A stretch of DNA of 64,000 nt. Source: Athripsodes cinereus. Taxonomy: Eukaryota; Arthropoda; Insecta; Trichoptera; Leptoceridae. The DNA is taken from contig OX388315.1 of NCBI GenBank assembly GCA_947579605.1, positions 1,612,001 through 1,676,000 on the forward strand, in the 5' to 3' direction. Position numbers and translations under genes: made by a program. Positions 25,101-40,100 of this stretch are shown here, piece by piece. The notes under the pieces are model-generated. The model did not search any database. It was not told where the DNA came from and saw only the letters and a list, made by a program, of their open reading frames with translations. Numbering within the stretch: the stretch's first letter is position 1; each line of letters begins with the position of its first letter.

Positions 25101-28100
25101 CTTGGCTAAATATACATAACTAAAGTTAACCCGGACTAAATGAAAAGCCTTACTCATAAAACAATTTATTCTACAGTACACTTACTGAATACCATTAATA
25201 CAGTACCATTAACACAAATTTAACATTTATAGGAATATAGGTAAATTGACATTTATCAGTTTTCGAGTGTCCTCAAAAAGTTGGACCTACTGGTTGGTTG
25301 CTAGAAATTGTCTGAAGGCAATAAACCTGCCATTTGCACCATGTGAAATTGTACAATAAAGATTAGTTTATTTTATTTTTATTATTTTAAAGATAGGTGT
25401 TTGAAAAATAAAGACATTTTACATCTTAAATTTAGCAATGAAGTTTGTCACCCATCTTGAATCTCTCAATTTTTAAATACCTAGGTTTCGACATACAATG
25501 TTGAATTGTAAAAGCAGTAATTCTGAGTGAGTGTGTGATCATATGTTAACTTATCTGGTTACATTATTCAGAGAACTGCGAATAGCACTTCAACTGTCAT
25601 AATACATGGTAGAAAAATATATTATTGTGTTGATTACCGTTGAAGGGTCTTCCAGTGTTGCATCAATCTCAGCTTGCCTCAAGAAGACATTGCCTCTGCA
25701 GGCTCTCCACAGCATGCGCTCAAACGCTGGAATCCTCTCTCTCAATATCACTCCAGCCACAAAACTACATGTTCCAACAGACAGAGGGGCACAATTAACA
25801 AAAACAATATATAAAACTCATCGCCAATCTTAATCAAAATGCGAGAAGCATGCAAAATAACCAATAGAAACATTTCAGATAAATAATATATATAAAATCA
25901 ACAGGCAATTTATAAATAACACAATATTTAAGTTATGTTGGTAGCCCCAAAATACTTTGTACACACTCTTCCACTAACCTTAAATGGTAAATAATTTAAT
26001 AACACAATTGAAATTATTTAATTTATTAGCAATCTCATTGAAATTATTTAATTTCTATGAGATTGCTAATACAATAGCATTTCTGTTTGTAAGCAATACA
26101 TCTGATGTTTTTTTAAGGATATATCAATGTGAATTTCAAATCAGCCCAAATACATTTCAAATATCCTCATCACAAGCAATACACATGTGTCTTAAAAGTG
26201 AAGTAGATCTGATGAGGGAACTCGAGATCTTTCAATTGAAAATCCAAGACTTGGACTTTCATTTTTACCCTTCATGCAGTTGGATTATTTTTAACTTTGA
26301 TTCATCTGCTAATAACATAGAACAGTAAATTTATAAAGAAACAAGACACAATTTCAATAAACATGAAGATGAAACATTTGACTAAAACCAAAGGTTTGCT
26401 ATATATGTAAATATCCATATATTGAGGCAACAACTGTGTTTTGAATAAATTGTCTAGATTCAAATATATTTATTTACATATAATACAAGACACATACATA
26501 TTCAGAATTATCCACATTCAGTAAAATTTAATATACAAATACTTGGAATATGAATTTACCAATATAATGTATCAAATATTATCCCACATAAAAATTCTAA
26601 GAACTCTGCTTTACCCAAGTCAAATAATATTCCAATCGTTTTGTAAATTAAGATTTGGGGCATAAAATTATTTTCTGTATCACTTATTTTGGTTTCTGTA
26701 TGCATTAGCTATACTTGCTGTTCTCAAATAAATAAAGGTTTTATTACTTACCCGAGTACATTTCATGGTAACTCGCAACATACTCTTACAGAATAATAAA
26801 GCTAGAAGCAAAGTTTACAAAGCACAGTTCAAAAATCAATTGCGGAACTTTTATCGAAAACCCTCGATATCTGATCACTCGTAAATTATTGAATGACCTT
26901 TGAACATACAAAAAAATTATTATATGGAACATTCCAAGTATAGCTATGTACAATTCATAAAAAAGGTTTGATACATAAATCAATAATGTTTTTATTTTCA
27001 AGTATATAATATGCCCTTTTGATAAATTTGAAATGAACATGATTAAACTTTTCCCAAATATCCATCAAAGATTTTGTAAATTAATACAACAAATTTACAA
27101 ATAAATCAGAGGTCTCAGAATAAAAAATAGGATAAACATTATTAATTAATATTTGAAAATTGTAATCTATAAAAATAAAACTATTTCAAAAATTAGAAAT
27201 AAAAAGTTAGGTGAAATTAGTAGCTATTTAAATTGTAAATTAAAAGCTACAATTATTAATTTGTCAACATTTAAAAAATTGTTAAATGTAAAAATCTCAA
27301 TGAGGTAAAAAGCATTATCAGACTTATTTAAAAAAAAATGTTAAGATTACAGGAATCTACACGGATAAATTAAATTGCTAAAAAGATATTTACAATGTGA
27401 ACAAAATGTTGATTCAAATTAGTTATCAAATTTTTAATATACCATACATAAAAAACATGAAATATAACAAATAGCAGTATGAACATAGATAGCACTGTTA
27501 AAACTGCAACTAAATCACATTGTTGCAGTTAAAATGTGTCATGGGACATATCAAATTTTGACATGATATATTAAAATCTTGTTACGATATTAAAAACATT
27601 ATTTTATTTTAAAAAATAGGTCAAATATTAAAATTTGATTGTTATTCAACAATATCAAAGAGAAACATAGAGTTTCAACAATGTTTTTAATGTCGTAACG
27701 AAAAATTTATTTCATGCCTGTCAAAATTTTGCAAACAATCCAATTTGAATGTGCAGCGACGAGAATTATTACAAAATATTAGTAGGTATGTGGTGATTAT
27801 CATGCAAAAAACACATAACAACAGATATAGAGCGAATTATACTGTGACGCTGGGAAATGTTAATCGAGTAGATTCATTTTCCTAACAGATTTTGTACGAC
27901 ACATTATTTTTATTAAAGACGATAGATTGATAGATAGCTGATGTCCCTACGATATCAAAAAATATACATAAACAATCATTTATTACACAGATCATTGCAT
28001 GCACTACCATAATTTACACTTCTGTTAATCTGTACAAATGAACTATTATTTTATTTGTTAAAAATGTACAAAAATTCAACACCTTGACTACCTCAACCAA

Positions 28101-31100
28101 TTTCACATAGACAATATTTGTCATTTTATTTAACTAAGTTGAATCTTATGCAGTTTTTCTAATTATAGCGTCAGTGTAAGAACATAGTTCATTTTATTTA
28201 GCTGCCAGACACATAATTATTAACAAATTCTGTGATGTTAGTAAACACAATACAATAATAATGTTAAAAATCACATGCAATCTGGTTATCGGGATCTCTG
28301 ATGATAGAATTTGATATTTTGGTCTATCTGTATATTTTATACATGTAAAAGGCTCATGCTGTAACGTAGCCTTATATTTTATTAAAAGTTAAGTAAAATG
28401 ACAAATTTTATCATAAGGATTGTGAAAATCTGAATATGTTAAAGCCACAATTTACTGCAGCTTTTATCTTTGCAAATTACCTAATAATCAACATTCATAT
28501 GTACAGAAATACTATGTAGAATTTAAGAAATATAAATATATAAAATAATAAATAAAAAATAATATAGGAATATAATGATTTTCAGCCAAACATTGTATCA
28601 CTGACCAGGGATAACAATCCAGATTATCGGTGGGCTTCTCCAGGAAACTACTATCACAATGGTAACATTAGAGCGACACACAAACACACATACATATACA
28701 TATAGGCACAGACAGTGATAGAGAGATAGGTAAGAGACAAAGGGAAGCGACAAAGGGAAGCGACAAAGGATGATTAGCATAGAATATGGGTGAAAGTATA
28801 TTATTAATTTGTGCTGGTGAATATTCTTTTTAAACTTCTGTCATGGTAGGTAACTCCACATTTACTGAACTAACATTTATATTTTACAACTTTTCTTCGG
28901 CAATCCATCGTAAAACAAGAGCCAGCATTAATACACAGGTGGACTTTTGTTTTCACCTATTTATTACTCTTCAATTAATATGGCAAAAGAGTAACATTAC
29001 AAAATATATCTTTTATCTATTGTCTTTCTTGATTATTTACTTTTGTATGTAATAAGAATGAAATATTAATTCAACCATTTTATTTATAAAACAATACAAT
29101 TCTACCCTCCCTTATTTAAGTAATATTTAGTATTTTCTACAACAAAAAGAACCACCATCAGATCCTCCTATAATTATCTACAAAAACAGTTAAAATATCT
29201 AAACAATTTACTCCACATTATAATTACAATAATTCCCATTAATTTTAAGCTGGAATCCCAATTTTTTAAGCGAATAAATATATTAAGAATACAGTTCATG
29301 GATATAAAATATTCCTTGAAAGATAATATGTAAATTGTAAAAATAATTATAAAGCGAGATATATAATAAATAGTCTTTTGCGTAAGCCATGGACAATCAA
29401 AAGTTACATTAAACAACTGCACACAAGCATTTCAATTCAAGGAAAATTCATCACAAATTATTATCTGGATAAATACGATGTTTCGGAAAATACAAACCTT
29501 AGAAATAATATTGTTTGAATTTAGTATTATATTAAAAACATTAATATCTTTACAAAGGATTAATAACATTATGAATTAACTGCGATTAGAGGGAACAGTT
29601 TTTTTTTTTATAATTCACTATTTTATTATTTTGTTTAATATCCGTTAATCACAATTTGTACAAATATTAAATTCTACAGAAAAATGTAAGCAAATATAAA
29701 TTATATTCAGGAGAGTATTTCAAGTTATTCCATGTGACAGAAGAAATGTGTGTAAAGTAACATTTGTGTATTGCGGCGTCATTAATAAAACTGTTTGTGA
29801 TGTTAGCACAATATATTTGTGGTGACTAGCGGTAGTTGTATACAGTCAGTTATGTGTAAAAGTTATTGTACAAGTATCAACAAGTGTATTATTGTAACAT
29901 TTGAGTGTTATTATGCCAAAAACGGTCAATATATATATTTAGGTTTTCCAATGTTCCATAACTATCAGTAAGAGCATTCTGCCCTGTACTTCCAAAAGGA
30001 GCCTTAATAGGCAATTGGGTTGGATTGGATTAATGGCAATCCACCAGTAATGAATAATTTATGGTTAGTTTTGTTATCCTGGAGTATCCATTATGTAGAT
30101 AAATCTTGATATCATGTAGCCAATGCAAAGTGATAATAAAATTAATTAATGCATATAAGTGATATTTGGCTCTTTACTACCTCATACTAAAATACTTCTT
30201 TGACATCTTGTAACGGTGTACAGTAAAAAATAAACATAGTAAATCACGTTAGTATTAATCCATGAGATTAACCTATATAATGGGGTACTTACATACATAG
30301 AACAATACTGACCACAGATTCTCTCATTAACAGCTGGATTTCCATTAATACTTCTAGATAACCTAAAGAATATACATTAACCAGTTGCATTCTGCATGAT
30401 TACGCTCAATTTTTTACTGTTTGATTGCTGTATTGACAGTTAGGTTAGGTAATAAGGTACGGTTAGGTTAGGATACATACCCTAATTGGAGTCTGGAGTT
30501 TCTGTGTGTGTCTTCATGTATCAAGGCTCGTGTCATAGACTCGGTAGGATTTAGACCACCCTCTTGCTAACACACAACAACAACACAAACAAACAAATAA
30601 CATAATCAAAATAACCATCATCACACAGCGACGAGATAGGAGATATGGCAACAATGCATGTCATAGGAGATATGGCAACAATGCATGTCGGCCACCTTCT
30701 CTCCCAGAGGTAGAGAGAAGAGAGTGGATGGAATGATACAAATGGTTTTTGTTCTGGATCATGTCATAGTTGAACCAGAACAAAATATTATTAATCAAAT
30801 GATGTTATTATTATTATTATTATTATGAGAATAATTAATATTATAAGTAAGACTGGTGGTTTTTTTCTAGAAAATACAGATCTGAAATTAACATAAGATT
30901 TCAAATGAAAAACTACATTCAAATTAATACTAAAAAAAAGCACAAACATTTTACTAAATGAGTTTTTTGTTTCGCATAAAATAATTAGAATTTAAATTTT
31001 CAAATATTAATGTGATATTTTATGAAAATGAAAGCTCAAGATATTTAGCAGGACTGACTGTAGCAGTAATCCAATTTACAATGCACAATGTCATCATAAG

Positions 31101-34100
31101 AGATTTTACACTTATCATGAAAACATTACTATTAAATTGACTGACATTCTAATACGTTTTATTTCAATCTGTAATAGTTCTTGAAAAAAAGCACCGTATT
31201 TTGGATTTCACACACACGCACACACATTTACACACACTCGTAAAGATACATTCATGTATGAATAAGGTAGATACCCTTGCCTCCCATAATATAAAAGAGT
31301 AATAATGAACATTACGTTACGTATGTCACAGTATTGTATTTACGTAATGTAAAAGCGAGATGATTCGTTACATTAATAGATATTATTATTATTAATTCAT
31401 GTCTGAATAATGATAAGAGAAGAAGGATCATGTGTAATGAATATTCCGGAGTCACCATTTTACAAACTGTTATAGAAAAAAATAATAAATAGTCTACAGG
31501 ACAGTTTGTAGCTCTGCTTACAATAAAATAAAAAAAAAACTGAAAAATAAATAAATAAAAAATTATTGTTATGTTTCAAGCGAAGCAATGTTCAGTTATT
31601 TTCAATGCTATTTTGTTATTTAAAGAAACCAGATTATATGCCTAATCAAATACATAAATACATACCATTGCAGCATTTCACACAAGTGGGGTAGCCAGTG
31701 GGTTAACTGCATGTAATAAACATGGAAGTTATCCTCTTAGTGCCAATAAAAATTAAGGCATTCAGAATGGGTGGCACACCTCAACGCTAAACTGAAGATG
31801 TAATGCTTTACGAAAATATGCCTATTACATGACACTTGAATACTTACAGAAAAAATTGGAAGACCTATTCTTTGCCAAGGACTCCACGATTCCAATCAAA
31901 TGCATATTTAGATAAAGGAACTTTATCTGTTGTGAAACCGGGTGTTAACTTAAACTAAATAAAATCCATTTACAAATATGATGTAAGCGGTCATGGCTAG
32001 ACACTTTATAATGCATATTTTCATAGACAACTTGAATGTTTGAATATTACTTTGAATAATTGGATACATCCTTGCATATTTTGGCATATTTGATTAACAT
32101 ATAATCTGATCTCTGGTTGTTAGTGAGTAACTATAATTCATACTTTCAAATTCAAAAACAACAACAACAAATTTTTTTAAATCGTCAACTCTACAAAAAA
32201 AAATGCTACGACAATTTCAATATCAATTTTCTACATTCTTCTAATCTCTATGCCTTAAAATAATATTCTTTTCATATCTCCGCTCGTAATCAATCTTACA
32301 AGAGCTGATCTTATAAAACAAATCAACCTTTTATCAAAGATCACAAAGTGCATCAAATGCGGTAGAAAATATTCTTACAATTTTATTTAGATTAATGTAC
32401 AGCATAGAATGAAATGAACAATTAAATTGTGAATTCATCAGATGTTGTGTTGTACAAAGTGCAGTATTTGTAATACATTAAGAAATCAAATCAAGTGTAG
32501 TATATTATGGTGTTGAATAACAGAATCTCATATATATATGTATGAAGGAGCAGAACAGGGCCAGTAGTCAAAACACATTTTGGTGTTACATTTTCCTTCG
32601 AAAATAGACGAAGTTGCGAGAATTGCCAATTTTCGTAGCTAAAATACACAAGTAGCTACGAAAATTGACAATTTCTCGCAACGTCGTTTGTATTCAAACG
32701 GAAACGAAAGAAAAACGTAATGCTAAAATGTGTTTTGACTCAGGCCCCTGCACTATGTCACATAACGTTATTTTTCAGTATTGTCGTACAAAACTTGGCA
32801 CTAAAAAATTATTGATATTGACCATATCTCAAACTTAATTTTTAATTTAATTTCCAAAAATATCACGTTAAAATAGCGTCGTTTTGCTTCACCAAAAATT
32901 TTATATCATTTTTTATATGCGGATTTCAAAAAATATAACGTGTTTTCATGTAAAATTAATATGCCATCAAAAAAAGCACAATGAAGGCAACAATACTGTG
33001 TTTATAACTCATTTTGGCCCAAATTCTACAAGTACTAGCTTCGCTCCTATGTACAGATATATAATGTGCGTCACATTTGTAAAAGAACGGTAGATAGTAA
33101 TTTATTATTCCACAACAACGAGTGAGTTATTTGTGTGAAATCAATGTAATCTAAGTATTATAGAATGACTGAGGTAACATAATTATCTCTTTCCAAAGAG
33201 CCTCTAGGCTTTTTATAAAATACCAACAAATTGGTTAGTCATTTAAAAACAATAGATTCCAAAATAGCTATATACTGTAAAATAAATCATACTTTTGGAA
33301 TGCTCAGCACCACAGTGACACACATTGAATTTGACTGAATTTATTTTATTGTTTGGGGTATAATATGCACCGCAACCTATAAGATCTATTGTACTTCCCC
33401 TACTCAGCTTTCCTGGTGTTGCCAGTCAAAGCGAACCCTCAAGTCTCAGACATGTTATGAAGTCTAGGATCTTGAGGGGGTCCAAAGTGTGGAGAGATTC
33501 TACTTCTACCCAGTGCCTAGCTAGGGCTATGATTCTTACGAATCCCACGACATTGCACTCCACCAAGAGATGTCGAGGAGTCTCGGGCTCTTCTTCACAA
33601 AATCTACAAATACCATCTTCTTCAAGTCCCAGTAAATGTTCCTTGAGTCTGCAGTGACCAGTTAGGAAGCCCGTTACTGCTTTGAGACTTATTTTACAAA
33701 GGTTAGCGTATGCCTTGGATCTTCTGAAATTATATCCTCCGAGAAGATCCTTGAATTGCCTAAACCTAGGGAGATTTTCCATAGTTTGACTGAAAGAAAC
33801 CTCATTTAATGCAGTAGTAATGAATGTTGCGGTCAAAATAAAATAAATTACAAATTATAAATTAATAGACCTACTATGTGACCTTTTCCAAATAGCTGAT
33901 ATTTTACAAATAACCAAAGTTTTATGCAAAAAGAAGAATGAATTATCTCAATCATTATTATCCTTTGATAATGTACATCTTTAAGTGGCATATCAATGAT
34001 AAAATATTTCTATTAATAATTCATAATATCTGTATGCCAAAGCTAAACTATACCATGTCACGAGACACCATTTTTCTGTAGGGTCGTTCTAAGTTTTCCC

Positions 34101-37100
34101 AACAAAATTATATTTGCTTCTCACATGTTTGTCTGTCAAAAATTATTGTGGATGTTTGCTATTAACAATATCTCTCACTTTTTAAAAAAAAGTTACACAA
34201 TATCACATTAAAACTGTTGTTTTTTTTTCACAAAAATTGTGAATTTTTCATTAGCAGCGTCCACACAGCTGGATGAAAACGTCAATCATCAATCTTGAAT
34301 CATTCATTTCTAATGGAGCATTCTCCAAATTATCACCTAATGATTGAAGATTGATGATTGACATTTTCATCCAACTGTGTGGATGCTGCTATTGACAAAT
34401 ATCACATAGAATGCTTTCAAGATATCTATTTGAATATGACATAAAAAAAGCATAACAAGGACTAAGATTACAAGTCACTTTGGGCAAAATTTGACATAGT
34501 GTAGTTTTGCTCTCGCATACGGATATGTGTTAATACATAAGTAGTGTGGTGAATATTATAAATAATGGATATTTTAATAAATGACGACAAATACCTCGAG
34601 GGTTTGTGATGTATTAAAAAACCACCGTAATAGTGAAGTATAGCTAACTGATACATATTTATGTTAAAATGCATAATTAAACTTCATTACAGAAAGAAGA
34701 TAATATTATAATTTCAAATCGTAAGGGACTTATTTGTTATTATAATTTTTAACACATGATAAAACTACTAACAGAAATGTCTTTTGAGCTAACAATATAA
34801 TTTATTTTAAAAGGATAAACTATGTAACAGTTTCGAGACATTTTGAATATTTTTTTGAATTCTTTTTTGGTAATAAGTAACCCCATTATTGTACTTGGCA
34901 CAAATCATCTCATAAAGGAAATATTGCCATAACACAGTAATAATTATGATAATAAAATTCCTGAATATGATTTTGATAATATATCTATTATAATAGAACA
35001 AGTCAACTCTGCATTTTTATGAATTTCCAGATGTTACTCGACAAAATATTTTATTTATGCTTGGCAAGATCGGGACGATTCTAGTTATGTGTTTATAAAT
35101 AATGTTTAACTTTAAATGACATAATAACTATTGAATAACAACTACTCTAAAATAAAATAGAAGCATTTGTGCTGCTTCACATATCTTGAAAATAGAATGA
35201 ATACAAATATTATAAAACTGAATTTAAATTTGCTAAAACAGTATTGATGTGGTAACATTTAAAAAAAATGGTTCCAGACATAAGCAAGCTATTAACATAA
35301 TCCATTTTGTGTTTGGATTGTTATTTAATTATGCATTTTAATTGATCAGATGTTGTACGGCATTATTATATAGAGAGAACATGCAAATGTTTTGATAATG
35401 ATAACAATGAATGAATAAATGAATGGTAAACTTCTATAGTCTGACTACAAACTAATACTAACTAAAGAAAAATGTGATAAAACAACACAACAATGTAATT
35501 GAAATGAAAGCATTATAGTACGAACTACGAGAGGGACATCAGTAACTATACGCAGTAAAACAAACAATCTTATGTTGTAAAGGGAACAGTAAAATGATGA
35601 ATCTTGTATTGTGTTATAAAGCAAACACTTAAACGATAAATCATTCATCATGTTGCAAGAGGAGAAGTAATAAAACGAATCTCATATCGCAAAGGGTACA
35701 ATAAAACAAAGAATGTTATATTATAAACAACTTAATGTGTCAGTAAAACAAGATTCATATAACATGTTGCAAAGGGAGAAGTAATGAAATGAATTTCCTA
35801 TTACAAAGGGAGCAACTAAACAATGATTATTATAGTGCAATGGGGACAGTAAAACAAAGAATCTTATATCGCAAAGGGAACATTAAAACAAAGAATCCAA
35901 TATTACAAAGGGAACAGTAAAAAAAGTTCTCTACACCAAAGGGAGCAGTAAAACAAAGGTTCTTATTTTACGAAGGGAACAGTAAAACAAAAAAATCTAT
36001 ATTACAAAGGGAACGGTAAAAAAAGTATTCTACTCCAAAGGGAGCAGTAAAACAAAGATTCTTTTTTTACAAAGGGAACAGTAACACAAAGAAAATCGTT
36101 TTGCAAAGGGAACAATAAAACAAAAACTGTTATATAACAAAGGGAGCAGTAAGACATAGATTCTTATTTTACAAAGGGAACAGTAAAACGAAGACTCATT
36201 TTGTAAAGGGAACAATAAAACAAAGATCCTTATAATTATTAAGTTAAAAGACATTAATATACTGTGTAGAGATGTGACATCACTGACATCGCTTCGATAC
36301 TCAGTAGGATAATTGAGTCACGACATAAACACTCAGGCATAGAACAAACAATAACAAGAGATGAAGTATTACTATTATTATTATTATTTACCGTTATTAT
36401 TAACATGGTGATGTATCATCGTCAATATTTATTTATTATTTGCATTCAACAACTGTTGTGTTAAGTGATGATATTAATATGATAGAACAAGTAGCAGAAG
36501 TCACGATAACAACAGCACTCGATACTTCTATTTATTATGTTCCAATATCCAGAATGAATGCAACAATGTTGTTAACTTTATATCTAGTCTAGAGTTAGAG
36601 TAATCAGTACTGTACATTTGCGTACATCCAACACATCATTCAATGGATATCTGCTAAATTATGTCAATACATTCACGGCTTCATATGCAAAATTTTATCA
36701 ACTCTTCAGTAAACTTATTTTTTATTTTCTATATCTCAGAAAAGTGCCATTGAAAAAATATAATTTGAGGAGTGAAGGACAGTCTATTCAACCTATTTTT
36801 TTTACCAAAATACAGTTTTAAAATTATTGTTTTCTCATTGTAAAAAAAACTCTCCCCTTTAAATAAAAATATTCTGAAAAATAAGCCGTAATTAACTGGT
36901 CTAATTTGATCGGCTCATTATATTGTATAACAAATCAACTGATGTAATTACTCGTCGATCTAAAAAATAAAAAACAGCAAAAATTACTCTGATTTTTTTA
37001 TTATTTTCAAATACATTTTAGAAAACCCCTCAATGTAACTCGCCCTCTGTGCATTGAATTATATAACTGTCAATTTTTTATACTGCATAATGATCAATAT

Positions 37101-40100
37101 TGTAACGAATGTACCATAAAGAATAAAATAAATAAATAAATAACGATAATAATAAATGATAATATATGTTGATTGAAATTATGCATATTAAGCTATGGGT
37201 ATCATGAAATTTATACATTTGTGTTAATCGGTAATAAAACAGAAGAAAGTTAATAATAAATTCATGACTATCTGTCAAAGGATCGCTACACTGGAGAAAA
37301 AGAAAAAGTTATGTGAAGACTGTCTTTTAAGTGTTTTCTCTTTTTACAATAATAAGGAATCGCATTCATATTTTGTGTTTTTTTGTTTCTAATATTCTTG
37401 CCTGAGTGGTGAGCGATATTGTCCAGGTTCAGCGTCGCAGTATAACCGCTGTAAAAATAATCAACCAAAATTCCATACTTCAGTTCATTCACATTATACC
37501 ATTATCCACAAACAAAAATAAACCTTAAACAACATAATAATAAATATGTAACTGATATAAATATAATCACATTGATATCATAAACAGCGTGACAAAAAAG
37601 ATTAGAATAGAAAATAATATAAATAGAATCAAAATTATTTTTAACACTTGGCAACATTGAAATCAACGATATCCGCCAAAATTGTGAAATACCATTTTTG
37701 AATTTAGAATACTCATGGCATAGTATTTTTCATCACTACCAGCAATTGTTTTTATTGATATTTAATTATCATCATTATTAAAAATATTACTAGAATACAT
37801 AAAAATTAAGAATAAGTCAATGAATAATATAGAGTGACAGTGGTGTTGCCATTTACTTAGATTTATATCATTTTCAAGTCGATTTTGTCTAATTTTTGTG
37901 CGCAGGTAGGAACATCCATTTGTCTCTTTAAATCAATAGGCATATTTGTGTGGGTAATAAATACAATGCGCTTGAACCGGAAGTCAGATTCGTTGTACAA
38001 TATATTTAGTGTACTGTACCCCAACTTAAGGGCCTGTCCTCCGGCCCGGAGTCCTTCCTCGCCAAGTAACGTCACTTGTTCCTCTTCACGTGACGGATCA
38101 GCCATCTTTGAAAACAATTATTATATTTGCATTCACACAGCATTAGGAATAATATGATAATAAGAAAATAGACACACTACTTATATAAAAGACGACATCA
38201 CAGAACAACTGTTGTAGGTATATATCTTTCTATAGACGTAATTATTTTCACACTCACTCCAGTAACAGCTTGCTAGCAAAATCAGCATTATACAGTATAA
38301 TATTATTACGACAAATTATTATTTGTAAGATTGACGAGCCGTCCCTGAGGAACCTGACAAGGATAAGTGTCAAATGTGTGTGTTAAGAGACTTAATTTGA
38401 AGTGGTTAGAGATTCTGGAAGCAGCAATCGACGGGAATTTCTAGCGGAAATACTCAATGCAATCGGTCTCCAACCTAACTAGTACAAGGAGAGGAAGATG
38501 TATGTATGTATTCTTTGTAACAAAAATTTCAGGTTATAACGCCTGCAAATAAAAATATATATTGGCATTTAAAAAATCAACATCTTGTGTGTAACTCTAA
38601 TCAGAATTCGCTCATGTAACAAACCAAAACTTCATTATAGAGAATATTTGTATTTTACATGTCATCGATGTTTTCTCCAACATCAGACAAAGCAGTTTAT
38701 TCAAAACAGTTACAGTAATTTAATTTGTATTCTAGCAAACCTATTCAAAAAATAATTAATATGGATATTTTTTTAATATTCAAACTTCAAGAAACCACCA
38801 ATCAAATTTGAAATCATTTGCCTTTATATTCGTCTTATACTCATTTGGTATTTGTCATAATAATATTTTACTGTAAGTAAAAAGGAGAATCTTAGTAGGT
38901 GCCTTATTGCATAGGGATAATATAATAGTTAACAAGCTATAAATTATATATTTAACTCCTCCAACAAATGCTTATCATTAGAAGAAAGAGGTTCAAGCTG
39001 TCAATATAAAAAATCAAAACATTACAATATAAAGAAAAAATAAGTCAACGAGACTCGTGGACTTTAAACTGTTAAAATGGAGACCCCAGATATATTACAT
39101 CACTATGATGAAATGAAAAACAGACGCGGGTTTGACAAACGTGCACATCACCAACCATTTCATTTGAAAAACAATACGCAATATGTGAAAACATGTTCAA
39201 AAGAAAGATAAGAGTTTGGAAGTTTATCTTCGTATCGCACATTTTAATATTTCACATATTATTTTACCATTGCCATTGAAACGAAACGAATCACTCGGTG
39301 ATGTGAATGCTTGTTTCAGAGCAGCGTGACACAAAAAGTTTATATTTTAGTTATTATATAGAAATATAGGTGACAAGTTATCCCTATGGAAATATAAGTA
39401 ATGCTTGTTAAGCCGGTTACATTCAACATCTTGTACAAAATTATAAGATCACAATATAGATATTGTGTAGAGTTATCAAAACAAAACAACATTTTGTTAG
39501 GAAGCAAAAAAAAAGTGTAAACGATGAATCCAAACGGAAGTAATATCAATATAACAAAACACAAATCGGTGACAAATGTTATTACAATTTTTTATTGAAT
39601 TAATTAAGTTATTTAACTCTCGGTTTCAGCATTATTTAAAATCCAATCGCGTGAGGTGAAGACTCGTAATGTCTTGTGCTGTTTTTTTGTTATGAACGAG
39701 CGATTATACTTACACAAACGTAACTAGATGTTGTGGTAATGTTGTACAAGATGCCGAATCTACGGGCGTACCACCAGACTGATCCTAGCATTCAATTTCA
39801 ATTTTAAAGTTAGATCCTAAACAATCCTTTCAAAATTCAGAACAATATTTCAATTCGTATCATCTTTCTCATATGTAGTAGTTTAATACTATGCAGCTAA
39901 AAAATTGTTAATTCAATCAAATAATAGGTCACAATTATTAGTGACCAAAGAAAGGTATGGCAAATCATTAGTGACCAAATAATTATCTGAAAAAAGATTA
40001 ATTCTATCAAACAGGTCACAACTCATAGCATATGACCAACAGGTCTATCAAGCATGTGACCAAATAATTCAAAGGATTATTAGCACACTTTTCATTTGTC

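Noticed and set aside
28598..28780. Possible third alternative exon in the V-ATPase intron
   Set aside because: The minus-strand frame has no 86-nt segment with matching phases, and its content is microsatellite-like.
35548..36228. Regularly spaced repeats reminiscent of a CRISPR array
   Set aside because: The units are degenerate, the spacers are not unique, and the region lies in an intron of an insect gene. It is a minisatellite.
39078..39212. Short frame [20 protein letters not shown] on the plus strand
   Set aside because: It is about 45 codons inside a V-ATPase intron with no similarity or splice support. Chance is likely.
39900..40075. Recurring GTGACCAAA motifs suggesting a binding-site cluster
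   Set aside because: They are few, irregular in spacing and in AT-rich DNA. They could be a decayed local duplication.
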